Position numbers and translations under genes: made by a program. From Bacteroidales bacterium (lineage in GTDB: Bacteria > Bacteroidota > Bacteroidia > Bacteroidales > F082): a stretch of DNA of 26,616 nt. Under the pieces are notes generated by a model. It did not search any database, was not told the DNA's origin, and saw only the letters and a list, made by a program, of their open reading frames with translations. Location: contig JALNZU010000040.1 of the NCBI GenBank assembly GCA_023229245.1, positions 1 through 26,616 on the forward strand, written 5' to 3'. Below are positions 1-9,405 of the stretch, one piece after another (position 1 is the stretch's first letter; the number at the start of each line of letters is the position of its first letter).

Positions 1-21
1 ACTTCTTCCACACACGATTTC

Positions 22-59
22 TTGGATAAAAAAATTCCCCTTTTGATGGTTTTATCCAA
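22..59. repeat. 10-bp inverted repeat (stem-loop) at window start
   Basis: TTGGATAAAA at 22-31 is the exact reverse complement of TTTTATCCAA at 50-59, with an 18-base spacer. No T-run follows, so it is not a clean intrinsic terminator. It may be the 3' end structure of a gene left of the window or a leader structure of the nuclease-like gene at 148. I see no coding sequence in bases 1-147 and no good TAnnTTTG promoter there. Confidence 0.4.
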
Positions 60-147
60 AGGGAGATTGTTGAAAGGTGTTTTTAATCCCTAAAATTAAA
101 AATTATTCTATTTTCTGAAAGTGCCTATTTAATTCGATTAAAAGAGT

Positions 148-1206
148 ATGAGCACAACCCGAATATCAGGCATATGGATCAGTGTTTTAGTGCTATGTAT
201 CAGTCCTTTGCTTCTTTTTGCTCAAAACAATAAACCACTGAAACAGCCAAAAGATGGATTTTCCATTGCGTTTTATAATGTGGAAAATCTTTTTGATACA
301 ATAGATGATCCTAAGACCAAAGATCAGGACTTTTTGCCATCAGCGGCTGTTTCATGGAACACCGAGCGATATTTTCATAAAATACACCAGATCGCTAAAG
401 TGATTGCTAATATGGATAGTTTAAATTATCCACATATTGTCGGATTGGCGGAGGTGGAAAATGAAACAGTCTTAGAAGATCTGATCGCCCATGAATTTAT
501 TTCTAAGGCGGGGTATAAGATCATCCATGAAGAAGATACCGATCCGCGCGGCATTGAAGTAGCCTTGCTATACAGACCGGACTATTTTCGGCCTTTATAT
601 CATAAGCCATTAGTGTATATGCGTGAAAGTGGCTATCCGACACGACATATCTTGTATGTGAAAGGTGTTATTCATAGTGGGGATACCTTACATGTGTTTG
701 TTAATCATTGGTTATCGCGTTATGGAGGTGTTGAGAAAACTGCCGGCACCCGTAATGGCACAGCAAATTTCCTCAGGATGGCTGTAGATATGATATTTAG
801 TATGAGTCCTCAAGCCAAGATCATCATAGGTGGCGATTTTAATGACAACCCTGATGATCCAAGTATATTTAGTTTTTTACGGGCATTAGCACCAGATGAA
901 GAGCCTAAACCCAACGAACTGTATAATTTAGCCATGATACCTTATCTTGAAGGGCAAGGAACAAGCTATTATAATAAATGGGATTTTTTCGACCAGATCA
1001 TCGTTTCTTCATCTTTAATACAAAGCGATTCTCCCTTATATGCCGGCCCAATCAATGTGATCAAAAAGGACTGGATGTTGTATAATGCCGGTCAATACAA
1101 TGCACGTCCAAATCGTACAATGACAAGAAGAAACTATTTTGGCGGTTTTAGCGACCATCTGCCGGTTATGGTCAAACTTTATAGAAAGGACCAACTAAAA
1201 AAATAA
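148..1206 (+). CDS. Secreted endonuclease/exonuclease/phosphatase family protein
   Basis: Predicted metal-dependent phosphoesterase of the DNase I-like (EEP) fold, probably exported. An N-terminal signal peptide is visible (hydrophobic residues about 8-24, ending LLLFAQ). The family motifs appear in order: FYNVENLFD at about 42-50 (N44, E46), GLAEVENE with E102, NHWLSRYGG with H187, GGDFNDNP with D230 and N232, and FSDHLPV with D336 and H337. All expected catalytic and metal-binding positions look intact, so it should be active. At 352 residues it has normal length for the Bacteroidota secreted members. The substrate (nucleic acid, phospholipid or other phosphodiester) cannot be told from sequence. 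The next gene starts 19 bases downstream on the same strand, so the two may be co-transcribed. The ATG at 148 places the signal peptide directly at the N terminus. Confidence 0.88.
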   Translation: MSTTRISGIWISVLVLCISPLLLFAQNNKPLKQPKDGFSIAFYNVENLFDTIDDPKTKDQDFLPSAAVSWNTERYFHKIHQIAKVIANMDSLNYPHIVGLAEVENETVLEDLIAHEFISKAGYKIIHEEDTDPRGIEVALLYRPDYFRPLYHKPLVYMRESGYPTRHILYVKGVIHSGDTLHVFVNHWLSRYGGVEKTAGTRNGTANFLRMAVDMIFSMSPQAKIIIGGDFNDNPDDPSIFSFLRALAPDEEPKPNELYNLAMIPYLEGQGTSYYNKWDFFDQIIVSSSLIQSDSPLYAGPINVIKKDWMLYNAGQYNARPNRTMTRRNYFGGFSDHLPVMVKLYRKDQLKK

Positions 1207-1225
1207 CGTAAAAATTTTTATTGAG

Positions 1226-2020
1226 ATGTTTAAAGAAGCATATTTTGATGGAAAGAAACTAGCTTATACCGTTTCGGGTGAAGGCGAGGCATTGCTCTTG
1301 CTTCATGGCTTCCCAATGGATAGGCGTGTTTGGGATACATGGATCCCTGATCTTGCAAGAGAGTTTAAAGTGATAGCTGTTGATCTGCCAGGCTTTGGAG
1401 ATTCTGAACTGATAGCTCAAATTCATTCTATGGAATTGATGGCCAAAGCCGTACAAAAGATCGTAGAAGCAGAGCAACTGAAGCGATTTGTTTTAGTCGG
1501 TCATTCGATGGGAGGTTATGTATCACTGGCTTATGCATCGGCTTATGCAGAAAATCTGGCAGGATTAGTACTTTTTCATTCACATGCACGTGCCGATGAT
1601 GAGACAGCAAAAGCAAATCGCGAAAAAGCTGTTATGCAAGTTCAGGCTGATAATACCGCTTATGTTACCAATTTCGTTCAAAGCCTTTTCGATGAACAGT
1701 TTGCGGCCTCCAATCCTGAGTTAGTACGCATTTACAGCCTAATTGCCGCCTCACAAACCCAGGCTGCTGTGATAGCCGCTTTAAAAGGGATGCGGGATCG
1801 TGTAAGCCATTTGGAAAACCTCCGATCATTGGAATGTCCAATATTGTTTGTACTTGGAAAAAAGGATAGCCGCATGCCGTATATGAACCTATTGGCTCAG
1901 GTGGCCCTGCCACAGCATGCCGAGCTGTTGTTGCTGGAAGAGGTGGCACATATGGGATTTGCAGAAGACCCTTCGGCTATCAAACCTATCATATTGGACT
2001 TTGTAGCACGCTGTATGTAA
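1226..2020 (+). CDS. Alpha/beta hydrolase
   Basis: Cytoplasmic alpha/beta-fold hydrolase of 264 residues with no signal peptide. The oxyanion-hole motif HGFPMD is at 27-32, the nucleophile elbow GHSMGG has Ser94, the likely acid is D214 in GKKDSRMP, and the likely base is H242 in VAHMGF. The triad therefore looks complete. The DLPGFGDS segment (53-60) is typical of esterase, haloperoxidase-like and carboxyl-ester hydrolase members. The substrate is not predictable. It lies between a secreted phosphoesterase and comEC with gaps of 19 and 40 bases, an ordinary same-strand arrangement that does not indicate a pathway. Confidence 0.9.
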   Translation: MFKEAYFDGKKLAYTVSGEGEALLLLHGFPMDRRVWDTWIPDLAREFKVIAVDLPGFGDSELIAQIHSMELMAKAVQKIVEAEQLKRFVLVGHSMGGYVSLAYASAYAENLAGLVLFHSHARADDETAKANREKAVMQVQADNTAYVTNFVQSLFDEQFAASNPELVRIYSLIAASQTQAAVIAALKGMRDRVSHLENLRSLECPILFVLGKKDSRMPYMNLLAQVALPQHAELLLLEEVAHMGFAEDPSAIKPIILDFVARCM

Positions 2021-2060
2021 AAAGTTTATTACATTTACCGGCAGCAACAGCTGACCGGTC

Positions 2061-4160
2061 ATGTTCTCCTTGCATAAATACCCTTTTGTGAGGCTTGTTG
2101 TCCCCTTAGCAGCAGGCATATGGCTCGCAATCAGGTATCAGACCAATATCTCACCTACTTTATTAAGCATAGTTCTTATCGGGCTGTTGTTAGTCATATG
2201 GCTGATTACCACATACCTTCGTCGTTTTGCATTACGATGGGTGTTCGGGTTTATCGCAAGCCTGATGTTGTTCATAATAGGCTACACAAATGTGATGCTC
2301 AGAAAGCCGGACTATCAACCTTTGCATTTTATGCATATTGATCAACCTGTTGAATTTTATTTGGCCCGCATCACAGAGCCGCCCCAACAGCGTACTAAAT
2401 CAATACGGCTGCAACTTGAGATAACAGAAGTGATGCTTGACAGCGGTTCCCATAGGGCAGCAGGGAAGATAGTAGCTTATTTGCCTGTGTCAACTGTAGG
2501 TTTAGACTATGGCGATCTGATCCTCTTTCAAAAACCTCCCGAGTTAGTCAGTAACCCATTGAACCCACATCAGTTTGATTATCAAAGATATTTATCGCGT
2601 AAGGGTATTTTACACCAATTATTTCTTAAAGAGGATGAATGGAAATATGCAGGCAAAGGAAAATTTAATCCGGCATACAGCTTTGCATATAGGCTACGTA
2701 ATTCGCTACTAGAGTCGATACGGAATTTTGGACTTGATGGCGATGAGTATCATGTAGCTTCAGCTATTTTACTGGGATATGATGAGCAGCTTCCTGCATA
2801 TTTACGACAAAGTTATACAGCCGCCGGAGGTATGCATGTGTTATGTGTTTCAGGACTGCATGTGGGTATAGTGTATCTTTTCTTTTCGTTTCTATTGTCG
2901 TTCCCAGGCAAAAACAAACAAGTCCGAACAGTTAAAACTGTCATTTTGATAGCCATTGTTTGGTTTTATGCATTGCTTACAGGTCTCGCCCCTTCGGTGA
3001 TCCGTGCAGCTACTATGTTCAGCTTTATGCTGATAGGGCAGGCTTTACAACGAACGTCTTATGTTATTAATACATTAGCAGCATCAGCTTTTCTACTGCT
3101 CTGGTTTGAACCGAATGTGTTGTTTCATATTGGGTTTCAACTTTCATATAGTGCAGTAGCTGGGATAGTGCTGCTGCAACGGCCGTTGTATAATATAGTG
3201 TATTCACGCTTCTGGCTGATTGATAAAGCATGGGAAGCTATAACGGTTACTTTGGCAGCCCAATTAGCTGTTACGCCTTTTGTGCTACATTATTTCGGTC
3301 AGTTTCCAACCTATTTTCTGATTACCAACCTGATGTTAGCCCCACTCTCGTTTATCATTATTGTTACAGGAATGCTTTTGTTATTACTATCTTTTTTTCC
3401 ATTGATAGCCACAGCAGTAGGATGGGCTTTGTCGGGTATGATATTTATTATGAATCAGGCTATTACAAGTATAGAAGCTTTGCCGTATGCGGTGATGCAT
3501 TATTGGTATCTGCCTGCCACTGCCTCTTTTATTCTTGCCGTTACTATCATCCTGTTGTATATAGGTGCATCGCTTTCCTGGCGGAAGATCGTCATCCCGA
3601 TTCTGATATCGTTCGCGGCTTTTACTGTGTATGTCTCGCATCATCAATGGCAAAACCGGAATCATTCGGAGCTTATAGTGTATGCAGTTCCGCAGCATAC
3701 AGTGATGGATTTCATACATGGAAATCATCATATACTGCTTGCGGATACCAATCGTTTTACCAATTCAAACTTTTTAGACTATTACCTGCGAAACAACTGG
3801 TTAGTATCGGGGATCAATAAGCCTGAACAGATTGTTTTGCCTTTGGAGGACACACACTATCTCGGCTTTTTTAAGCGAGGACCTTATATTCAGTTTCAGT
3901 CGAAAAGTCTGACGATATGGCAACAGCATGAAGGGAAGCTATGGATACCCAATAGTCCGCTTCAGGTAGATGTTGTAGTAGTAGCCGGTAATACTGCTGC
4001 ACGTCTTGATGAACTATTGGCAAGCTATAGTTTTGAACATCTTGTATTTGATATGTCTGTTCCTCCCTGGCAGCTCGAAAAATGGATAGCCTTAGCCGTT
4101 GATGCCGGTATTCGGTTTCACAACATACGTACTCAGGGTGCGTTTCGTCTTAAAGTATAA
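2061..4160 (+). CDS. comEC: ComEC/Rec2-family DNA uptake membrane protein
   Basis: Polytopic inner-membrane protein of the ComEC/Rec2 family, whose members carry single-stranded DNA across the inner membrane during natural transformation. N-terminal membrane helices (about 10-80) are followed by a soluble DUF4131/OB-like domain (about 90-195). The Competence domain (about 225-500) follows, with the signature ILLGYDEQLP and then GGMHVLCVSGLHVG near 256-269. The C-terminal soluble part (about 520-699) is about 180 residues. I do not find the HxHxDH metal motif of the beta-lactamase-like nuclease domain present in many full-length ComEC proteins, so that activity is likely absent. At 699 residues it is within the range of Bacteroidota homologues. 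It is the last gene before a convergent terminator. The role in transformation is inferred from the family; no other competence genes are in the window. Confidence 0.88.
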   Translation: MFSLHKYPFVRLVVPLAAGIWLAIRYQTNISPTLLSIVLIGLLLVIWLITTYLRRFALRWVFGFIASLMLFIIGYTNVMLRKPDYQPLHFMHIDQPVEFYLARITEPPQQRTKSIRLQLEITEVMLDSGSHRAAGKIVAYLPVSTVGLDYGDLILFQKPPELVSNPLNPHQFDYQRYLSRKGILHQLFLKEDEWKYAGKGKFNPAYSFAYRLRNSLLESIRNFGLDGDEYHVASAILLGYDEQLPAYLRQSYTAAGGMHVLCVSGLHVGIVYLFFSFLLSFPGKNKQVRTVKTVILIAIVWFYALLTGLAPSVIRAATMFSFMLIGQALQRTSYVINTLAASAFLLLWFEPNVLFHIGFQLSYSAVAGIVLLQRPLYNIVYSRFWLIDKAWEAITVTLAAQLAVTPFVLHYFGQFPTYFLITNLMLAPLSFIIIVTGMLLLLLSFFPLIATAVGWALSGMIFIMNQAITSIEALPYAVMHYWYLPATASFILAVTIILLYIGASLSWRKIVIPILISFAAFTVYVSHHQWQNRNHSELIVYAVPQHTVMDFIHGNHHILLADTNRFTNSNFLDYYLRNNWLVSGINKPEQIVLPLEDTHYLGFFKRGPYIQFQSKSLTIWQQHEGKLWIPNSPLQVDVVVVAGNTAARLDELLASYSFEHLVFDMSVPPWQLEKWIALAVDAGIRFHNIRTQGAFRLKV

Positions 4161-4164
4161 AAAA

Positions 4165-4193
4165 AAACGACTGTCGGTTTTTGACAGTCGTTT
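4165..4193. terminator. Bidirectional intrinsic terminator between convergent genes
   Basis: AAACGACTGTC at 4165-4175 pairs perfectly with GACAGTCGTTT at 4183-4193 around a 7-base loop. An A-run lies left of it and T-rich sequence lies within and after it, so it can act in both directions. It sits 5 bases after the comEC stop and 23 bases before the stop of the convergent T9SS gene. Confidence 0.85.
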
Positions 4194-4216
4194 GAATTAT
4201 GAAAAGAACAATGTAG

Positions 4217-6508
4217 TTATTCAATAATTAATTTGCGGGTTACTGTTTCTTTTTCGGCACGAATCCTCAACATATACACTCCTTTTTCTAAGTGGCGTAC
4301 ATCCAAGTCATATTTGAAGTCTCTGCTGATGGATTGTACTTTTTGATAAAACAGTCTTTTGCCGGTTAGGGCAAATAGTTCTATCTCCATATCTTTAGGT
4401 TGCATAGGAAGCTGAACAGTATACAACCCGTCGCCCGGGTTAGGATAAATTTGTGTTTGTTGCAGGTTGTTCTCACTAACTGATATCCCTTTGATAGTAA
4501 CGAAACTCCAGCTTGGACTCCATGCTGTTGAGTCAAGGCCTTGTATAGCACGTACTCTCCAGTAATATCGTGTATCTAACTCAAGCATAAATAATGTCTG
4601 CCAACTGTTGTCGTTCGAGAAATATTCTTCAGGGCAGTCGAACGAGCTGTTCTCACAAAATTGTATCATATATTTTTGTGTGCCTCTTATCTTCTGCCAT
4701 GTAAACACAGGTAGTCTGGTAATTTCTGTAGCATTATTTTCGGGAAAGCTTAAGGTTACTGCATCGGCTGTTGTAAACTTAAACGTGTTTGACCAATTTG
4801 ATACACCACCGGCATGACGGGCATTAGCTCTCCAGTAGTAATCCTGCCCGAACACCAACCCCAAAAATCTGTATTCCGGAATAGGCGTTTCATAGGTAAA
4901 TGGATCAGTAAAATCAGCATCAGTAGCTCTTTGCACGGTATAGCCTACTACCCCGGATATTGAATCCCATTTTACAATGGTATCTAAATCAATTTTTACA
5001 GCATTGTTGACAGGAGTTTTTAATGTAGGCTTATCGATGATAGTAAATAAACGGGCTGGCGACCAATCGGATGTTGATTCGGCATGTTTTGCACGCATTC
5101 TGAAGAAATGGTTTTTACCAAAAAGCAGATGATGAAACTGGAAGAGGCTGGTTGTATCATCCGCAGTTGTGTACATTTTCAGATATTCACTATTAAAGCC
5201 ATCACCTTGATAAGAGATGACGATACCTGTGGCTCCTGTCACAAATCCATTTTCGGTATCGGCCATGCTGACACCGTATAAATGTTGTGTGGTACCACTG
5301 GCTAAAGACTGCCATACACTTCCATTGTAGCTCAACAGTGTTCCGTTATTTCCAACAGCAAAACCATTGAACTCGTCTAAGAAAAATATGGAGTTTAGAT
5401 CACGGGTAGAGCCTGATGTTTGTTCTGCCCAGTCTGTTCCGTTGAAGTGGAAGATACGTCCGCCTTTAGAGGAGGCCCATACCTTGTCTTCACTTAAAGC
5501 CCAAATACTTAGCAGGTCTCTGTTAGTAAAATTAATTTTAGTCCAATCGGTACCATCAAATATAGAAACGGATCCTGCTTTTCCTACTACCCAAATTTTG
5601 TCGGGTCCCAATCCGTGTATATCATTATGGTCTCCAGTGATGTTATCAATGCTTGACCAGCTGGTGCCATCATAGTGAAGTACAGTGCCACTGTTGCCTA
5701 CGGCATACCCATTGGTAGCTGAGGTAAAATATAATCCGTTGAGCTGCTGATCGGTGTTGGAAGTCATCTCTGTCCAGTCGTTGCCATCGTATGAGAGTAT
5801 GACCCCATTTGCACCTGCTGCCCAACCGGTTGAAGCATCTGTAAAATAGACTGAGGTTAGGTGTGTGGTAGTATTGCTTTCAACCTGTTCCCATGCATTA
5901 TCTTTATATTGTAAGATAGTGCCATCATTGCCTACTATCCATGCATCGTCATGGTTTATGGCAAACACATCATTAAGCTGTTTGTTTATACCGGATTCAA
6001 TCATAGACCATGATTCAACCGTGTCTATCTGAATATCATAATTATCGATACCGGTTAATACATCCCATTTAATAGTAGGATTAGGAGCTACAATTACATT
6101 ATTATCCGGTTTGGTGATAGTTACTGTTGCCACAACTCTGAATGAGAATGGTTCCGACCATTCTGAAGTAGTTATCCCATCATTAGCTCTGACCCTCCAG
6201 AAATATATTTCATCAAATTTGAGTAGGCTCATGTTCATTGCCGTTACTGTAGTCTCTGGAAAAGTAATCGCATCGCTAAAATCGGGTTGCTGTGCCAGTT
6301 GAAGTTCATAATAGATGATCATGCCTTGACCTGTTACCGCATCCCAATCAAGTGTAACGTCAGGCGTTTGTCCGGTAGCGCCATCAGCTGGAGCTCTGAG
6401 AGCAGGGGTGTAAATCCGTGTTTGGGCATGGGCTCCAAAAACCATCAAAAATAAGAGTGCGACTAAGGAATAAATATTTTTCATCTTCATTGGGTTTATT
6501 CGGTTCAT
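4217..6508 (-). CDS. T9SS-exported protein: FN3-like domains with inserted seven-bladed propeller
   Basis: Secreted or surface protein of 763 residues. It has a signal peptide (hydrophobic 12-28, ending GAHAQ), an FN3-like domain (about 33-126), and the first half of a second FN3-like domain (about 130-163). Seven repeats of about 39 residues follow from about 178 to 435, pattern L-x-x-[VI]-x-F/A...W/G-x-[AV]-G-x-x-G-x-[IL]-x-x-[YF]-[DN]-G-x-x-W. After these come the second half of the second FN3 domain (about 438-490), two more FN3-like domains (about 494-580 and 584-672), and a type A T9SS sorting domain (IYPNPGDG at 687 to KLIIE at the end). The repeats resemble YCF48/BNR-type propeller blades. 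No catalytic residues are recognisable, so an adhesive or structural role is inferred. The ATG at 6508 lies 2 bases after the stop of the upstream gene; Met7 (6490) or Met9 (6484) would give a more conventional signal peptide. Confidence 0.85.
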   Translation of the reverse strand: MNRINPMKMKNIYSLVALLFLMVFGAHAQTRIYTPALRAPADGATGQTPDVTLDWDAVTGQGMIIYYELQLAQQPDFSDAITFPETTVTAMNMSLLKFDEIYFWRVRANDGITTSEWSEPFSFRVVATVTITKPDNNVIVAPNPTIKWDVLTGIDNYDIQIDTVESWSMIESGINKQLNDVFAINHDDAWIVGNDGTILQYKDNAWEQVESNTTTHLTSVYFTDASTGWAAGANGVILSYDGNDWTEMTSNTDQQLNGLYFTSATNGYAVGNSGTVLHYDGTSWSSIDNITGDHNDIHGLGPDKIWVVGKAGSVSIFDGTDWTKINFTNRDLLSIWALSEDKVWASSKGGRIFHFNGTDWAEQTSGSTRDLNSIFFLDEFNGFAVGNNGTLLSYNGSVWQSLASGTTQHLYGVSMADTENGFVTGATGIVISYQGDGFNSEYLKMYTTADDTTSLFQFHHLLFGKNHFFRMRAKHAESTSDWSPARLFTIIDKPTLKTPVNNAVKIDLDTIVKWDSISGVVGYTVQRATDADFTDPFTYETPIPEYRFLGLVFGQDYYWRANARHAGGVSNWSNTFKFTTADAVTLSFPENNATEITRLPVFTWQKIRGTQKYMIQFCENSSFDCPEEYFSNDNSWQTLFMLELDTRYYWRVRAIQGLDSTAWSPSWSFVTIKGISVSENNLQQTQIYPNPGDGLYTVQLPMQPKDMEIELFALTGKRLFYQKVQSISRDFKYDLDVRHLEKGVYMLRIRAEKETVTRKLIIE

Positions 6509-6510
6509 GA

Positions 6511-9405
6511 CTAATAAACAATAATTTTTGAAATGGCAGACTGTTTCCCGCTTATCAAACGTACCACATATGTACCTGTTTTAAGGTGTTGAGTATTAAG
6601 ACGTATCTGCTGATCACCTGTAGGATAAAAGCCGTAGTCAGTATGGATGAGTTGTTTGCCGCTAAGATCGAAGATTTGCAGCTGTACAGAGCCTGCCTCC
6701 TTCAGATCGAAATGTAGTACAGCCTGATCGGTTACAGGATTTGGATAAATTCGAAGATGGGTAAAATTGTCCTGAGCTAAAACAGCATGTTCTTCAACAC
6801 CTACTGGCTTGCGATATTCGTTGCAACGGTATAAGCCCCGGCCAAAAGTGGCAGCATAGATAATCCCGTAATTATTAGTGCCCGGATAATTCACTACCAA
6901 GGTGTCAATGTTAATAAGCTGGACTGTATCAGCAGCACGATTGATCAATTGTTGCTTCAAATCGAATACGGGTACATCACCTAATCCTGGCTCAAACGAC
7001 CAGCTTACTGTCTCGCTAAAGACATTCGGACTGGTAAATATTCCTTTTTCTGTTCCTATATAGGCAAGGCCTGAGTGATTCATTTCTAATACCGAAGCAT
7101 ACACCGGCATCTTGGGTAGCCCGGTTCCTTGTTTGCTCACAAATAGTGGTTCAGGATCAAGGGCGTTGGTAGTAGTGAATATATAATGCTCATTTCCATA
7201 GTTGGCCAGAGTGATCATCACATTATTTGGGTTTGTCGGATCAACAGAGATAGAGGTAATAGCCTGCGAAATAGGTGTAGTAGTACCCGGCAGGTTGATA
7301 ACCAGTTCCTTGGTAGCTACTATACATGCCGGGCTCTTTACATCGGCATGGTCATAATCGTATGCCAACGCTAAATTAGATATCCTGAAGAGCCTGCCGT
7401 TGCGCATACCTACAAACAGATGGTTAGCGTCTTTAGAATAGGCGATTGATTGCGGAACGCCGGTAAGTCCAACTGTGTTGTTCGATATCTCAAACCAATC
7501 GGGTGTCTTCCCAAACTGAAGCATTTCTTTGGTCATCCATACTCTGTTAGCTACAGCGATAAACAGTTTTGAAGCTACTATATCCTGTACTAAAAGGCTA
7601 TCACCAGCCTGTATTGAAGTTCCTGCAGGAAGGGTATAATAAAACGGGTGCTCGTAGTTGCGGCTTAAGACTTTGATCGTTTGTCCGGCCTGATAATTAG
7701 CCTTTGCATGAAAATAGATCGAGTCGCGACTGTTAAAGTCATCATAGCTTTCCCATAATGCGATGGGTGTCTGGAAGGCTTGGGTGTTTCCGAATCCTGT
7801 GCTCAACAAAAACTGGGTCGAAAAGGTAAAGCCCATATCTTCCGAGCGGTCCATCTGACCTTGAGTGGCTGAAACTACTACAGCTTCTGGATGTATGGTT
7901 GACATTACGCATGATCCACCCGAGCTGACCGGATAAATAGTCTCACCTTGACGGGTGCTGTTACCTTCACCAGAGATAAAGATGGTTCCCTGATTATGTG
8001 CACCGGCTAATACACGATTTTCACCTCCGGAAGGAGCTATCTTGTAGAACTGTGAGCTAATATAGTTGCGGTTATTTGTAGTAAATAAATATATAACACT
8101 GTTAGCCTGCCCTTGGTGGATACCACCATCGGTTCCTAAGAAAAAACTATTGTCATCCCCTGGTTTGAAAACTATGCATTGTTGCCCGAAATGCACATAT
8201 AATGCAGAGAATCCCGAGCCTGCTGAAGTGGATTTCAAATCCCATGAGTACAATCCTTGATCCATGATCTTACGGCCTTCCCACAAATTGGCACCTCCAA
8301 CTACCACTCGATCAGGGTCATTAGGAAAGACAGCTATGTAGTTGTTAAAAAGACCTCTTTGATTATAGAGGTTTACTGAATTAGTAGCCGGAAGTATCAC
8401 TTGCCAGGTATCGCCCTTGTCGGAGGATTTATAAATACCTTGATGTACTCCAAAGCTTGTTACAGCAGCGGCATAGATGATATCATTATCGGAAGGAGCA
8501 ATAGCTAACTCAATTCGTGATACATCGGCTGTAGGTAGCATATTTTCTTCACCGGTCGAACGCAGCTCAAACTTGGAAGGATCACCGGATTTGGAGATAT
8601 ACACTTTATTTTCTATTGCAGCTGCTAATACACCAGCCGTTCCTACTTGAATATCAGTAGCGTTGATGTTCAGTAAATTACCATCAATATCTTTTGCAGT
8701 ACTCCAGCTTTGACCTCCGTTAGTAGAAAACAGCAAGCCGGTATTGGTAGCAGCAAATAAATGTCCACTACTGTTGATAGCTAACTCGTTGATAAAAGCC
8801 CATTCAGCGGTGTTGTCGTTAGCTGTAGGTGTTGTGAGTTGAGTGAAAGTATTTTCTCCGCTAAGCTTCCAAAGGCCTTGTCCGACAAAACCGGTTGTAT
8901 AGCCTAAGTCACCTAATATATTCAGTGTTTGAGCTTCAAAGCCATCTCCGGTTCCTATGAAGATATCGCCGTTAGAGGCCTGTACCATGCAGCTTACCAT
9001 CAGATTAGGTCCTTCAACAGGTTTCCAGGTAATCCCTTCATTGATTGAAATCCAGATACCGCCGCCGGTAGCACCGGCAATCAGAGTGCTAAGCGATTCA
9101 TCCCTGTTGTCGTACAGTATGCCTTTGGTTTTACCACCATAATTATCAGGTCCTAAGGATGTCCATTTAAGTTCTGTTTGCGACTTAAGCCCTGCTTGTG
9201 CGGTAGCTTGCTCATAGGCTGCTACAACAGCTTCTTCGGGTATCAATCCCGTGTGCTGATTGCTACGTAAGGCATATAAATAGGATTCAGCAGTAGGCTC
9301 CTGAACAGATCTCGGCACATAACCATTTTGATTTTCGGCAAAAGAGGATGTGTACAACAGGCTGAAAAACAAGAGAATGGAGATTAGTAAAAATCCTTTT
9401 TTCAT
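6511..9405 (-). CDS. T9SS-exported Asp-box (BNR/VPS10-like) repeat protein
   Basis: Large secreted protein of 964 residues, exported by Sec and then by the type IX system. The signal peptide covers residues 1-23 (MKKGFLLIS..., ending SSFAEN). The body is a sialidase/sortilin-like beta-propeller: Asp-box motifs S-x-[DN]-x-G-x-[TS]-W are visible at about 120-127 (SINEGITW), 227-234 (STNGGQSW) and 327-334 (SSDKGDTW), with a degenerate one near SEDMGFTF. The last about 80 residues (LRIYPNPVTDQ ... SKIIVY) form a type A sorting domain. No sialidase catalytic Arg/Tyr/Glu set could be assigned, so I do not call it an enzyme. It lies 2 bases upstream of the second T9SS gene, and the pair is probably co-expressed. 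The function is unknown; surface adhesion or a secreted structural role is plausible. Confidence 0.83.
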   Translation of the reverse strand: MKKGFLLISILLFFSLLYTSSFAENQNGYVPRSVQEPTAESYLYALRSNQHTGLIPEEAVVAAYEQATAQAGLKSQTELKWTSLGPDNYGGKTKGILYDNRDESLSTLIAGATGGGIWISINEGITWKPVEGPNLMVSCMVQASNGDIFIGTGDGFEAQTLNILGDLGYTTGFVGQGLWKLSGENTFTQLTTPTANDNTAEWAFINELAINSSGHLFAATNTGLLFSTNGGQSWSTAKDIDGNLLNINATDIQVGTAGVLAAAIENKVYISKSGDPSKFELRSTGEENMLPTADVSRIELAIAPSDNDIIYAAAVTSFGVHQGIYKSSDKGDTWQVILPATNSVNLYNQRGLFNNYIAVFPNDPDRVVVGGANLWEGRKIMDQGLYSWDLKSTSAGSGFSALYVHFGQQCIVFKPGDDNSFFLGTDGGIHQGQANSVIYLFTTNNRNYISSQFYKIAPSGGENRVLAGAHNQGTIFISGEGNSTRQGETIYPVSSGGSCVMSTIHPEAVVVSATQGQMDRSEDMGFTFSTQFLLSTGFGNTQAFQTPIALWESYDDFNSRDSIYFHAKANYQAGQTIKVLSRNYEHPFYYTLPAGTSIQAGDSLLVQDIVASKLFIAVANRVWMTKEMLQFGKTPDWFEISNNTVGLTGVPQSIAYSKDANHLFVGMRNGRLFRISNLALAYDYDHADVKSPACIVATKELVINLPGTTTPISQAITSISVDPTNPNNVMITLANYGNEHYIFTTTNALDPEPLFVSKQGTGLPKMPVYASVLEMNHSGLAYIGTEKGIFTSPNVFSETVSWSFEPGLGDVPVFDLKQQLINRAADTVQLINIDTLVVNYPGTNNYGIIYAATFGRGLYRCNEYRKPVGVEEHAVLAQDNFTHLRIYPNPVTDQAVLHFDLKEAGSVQLQIFDLSGKQLIHTDYGFYPTGDQQIRLNTQHLKTGTYVVRLISGKQSAISKIIVY

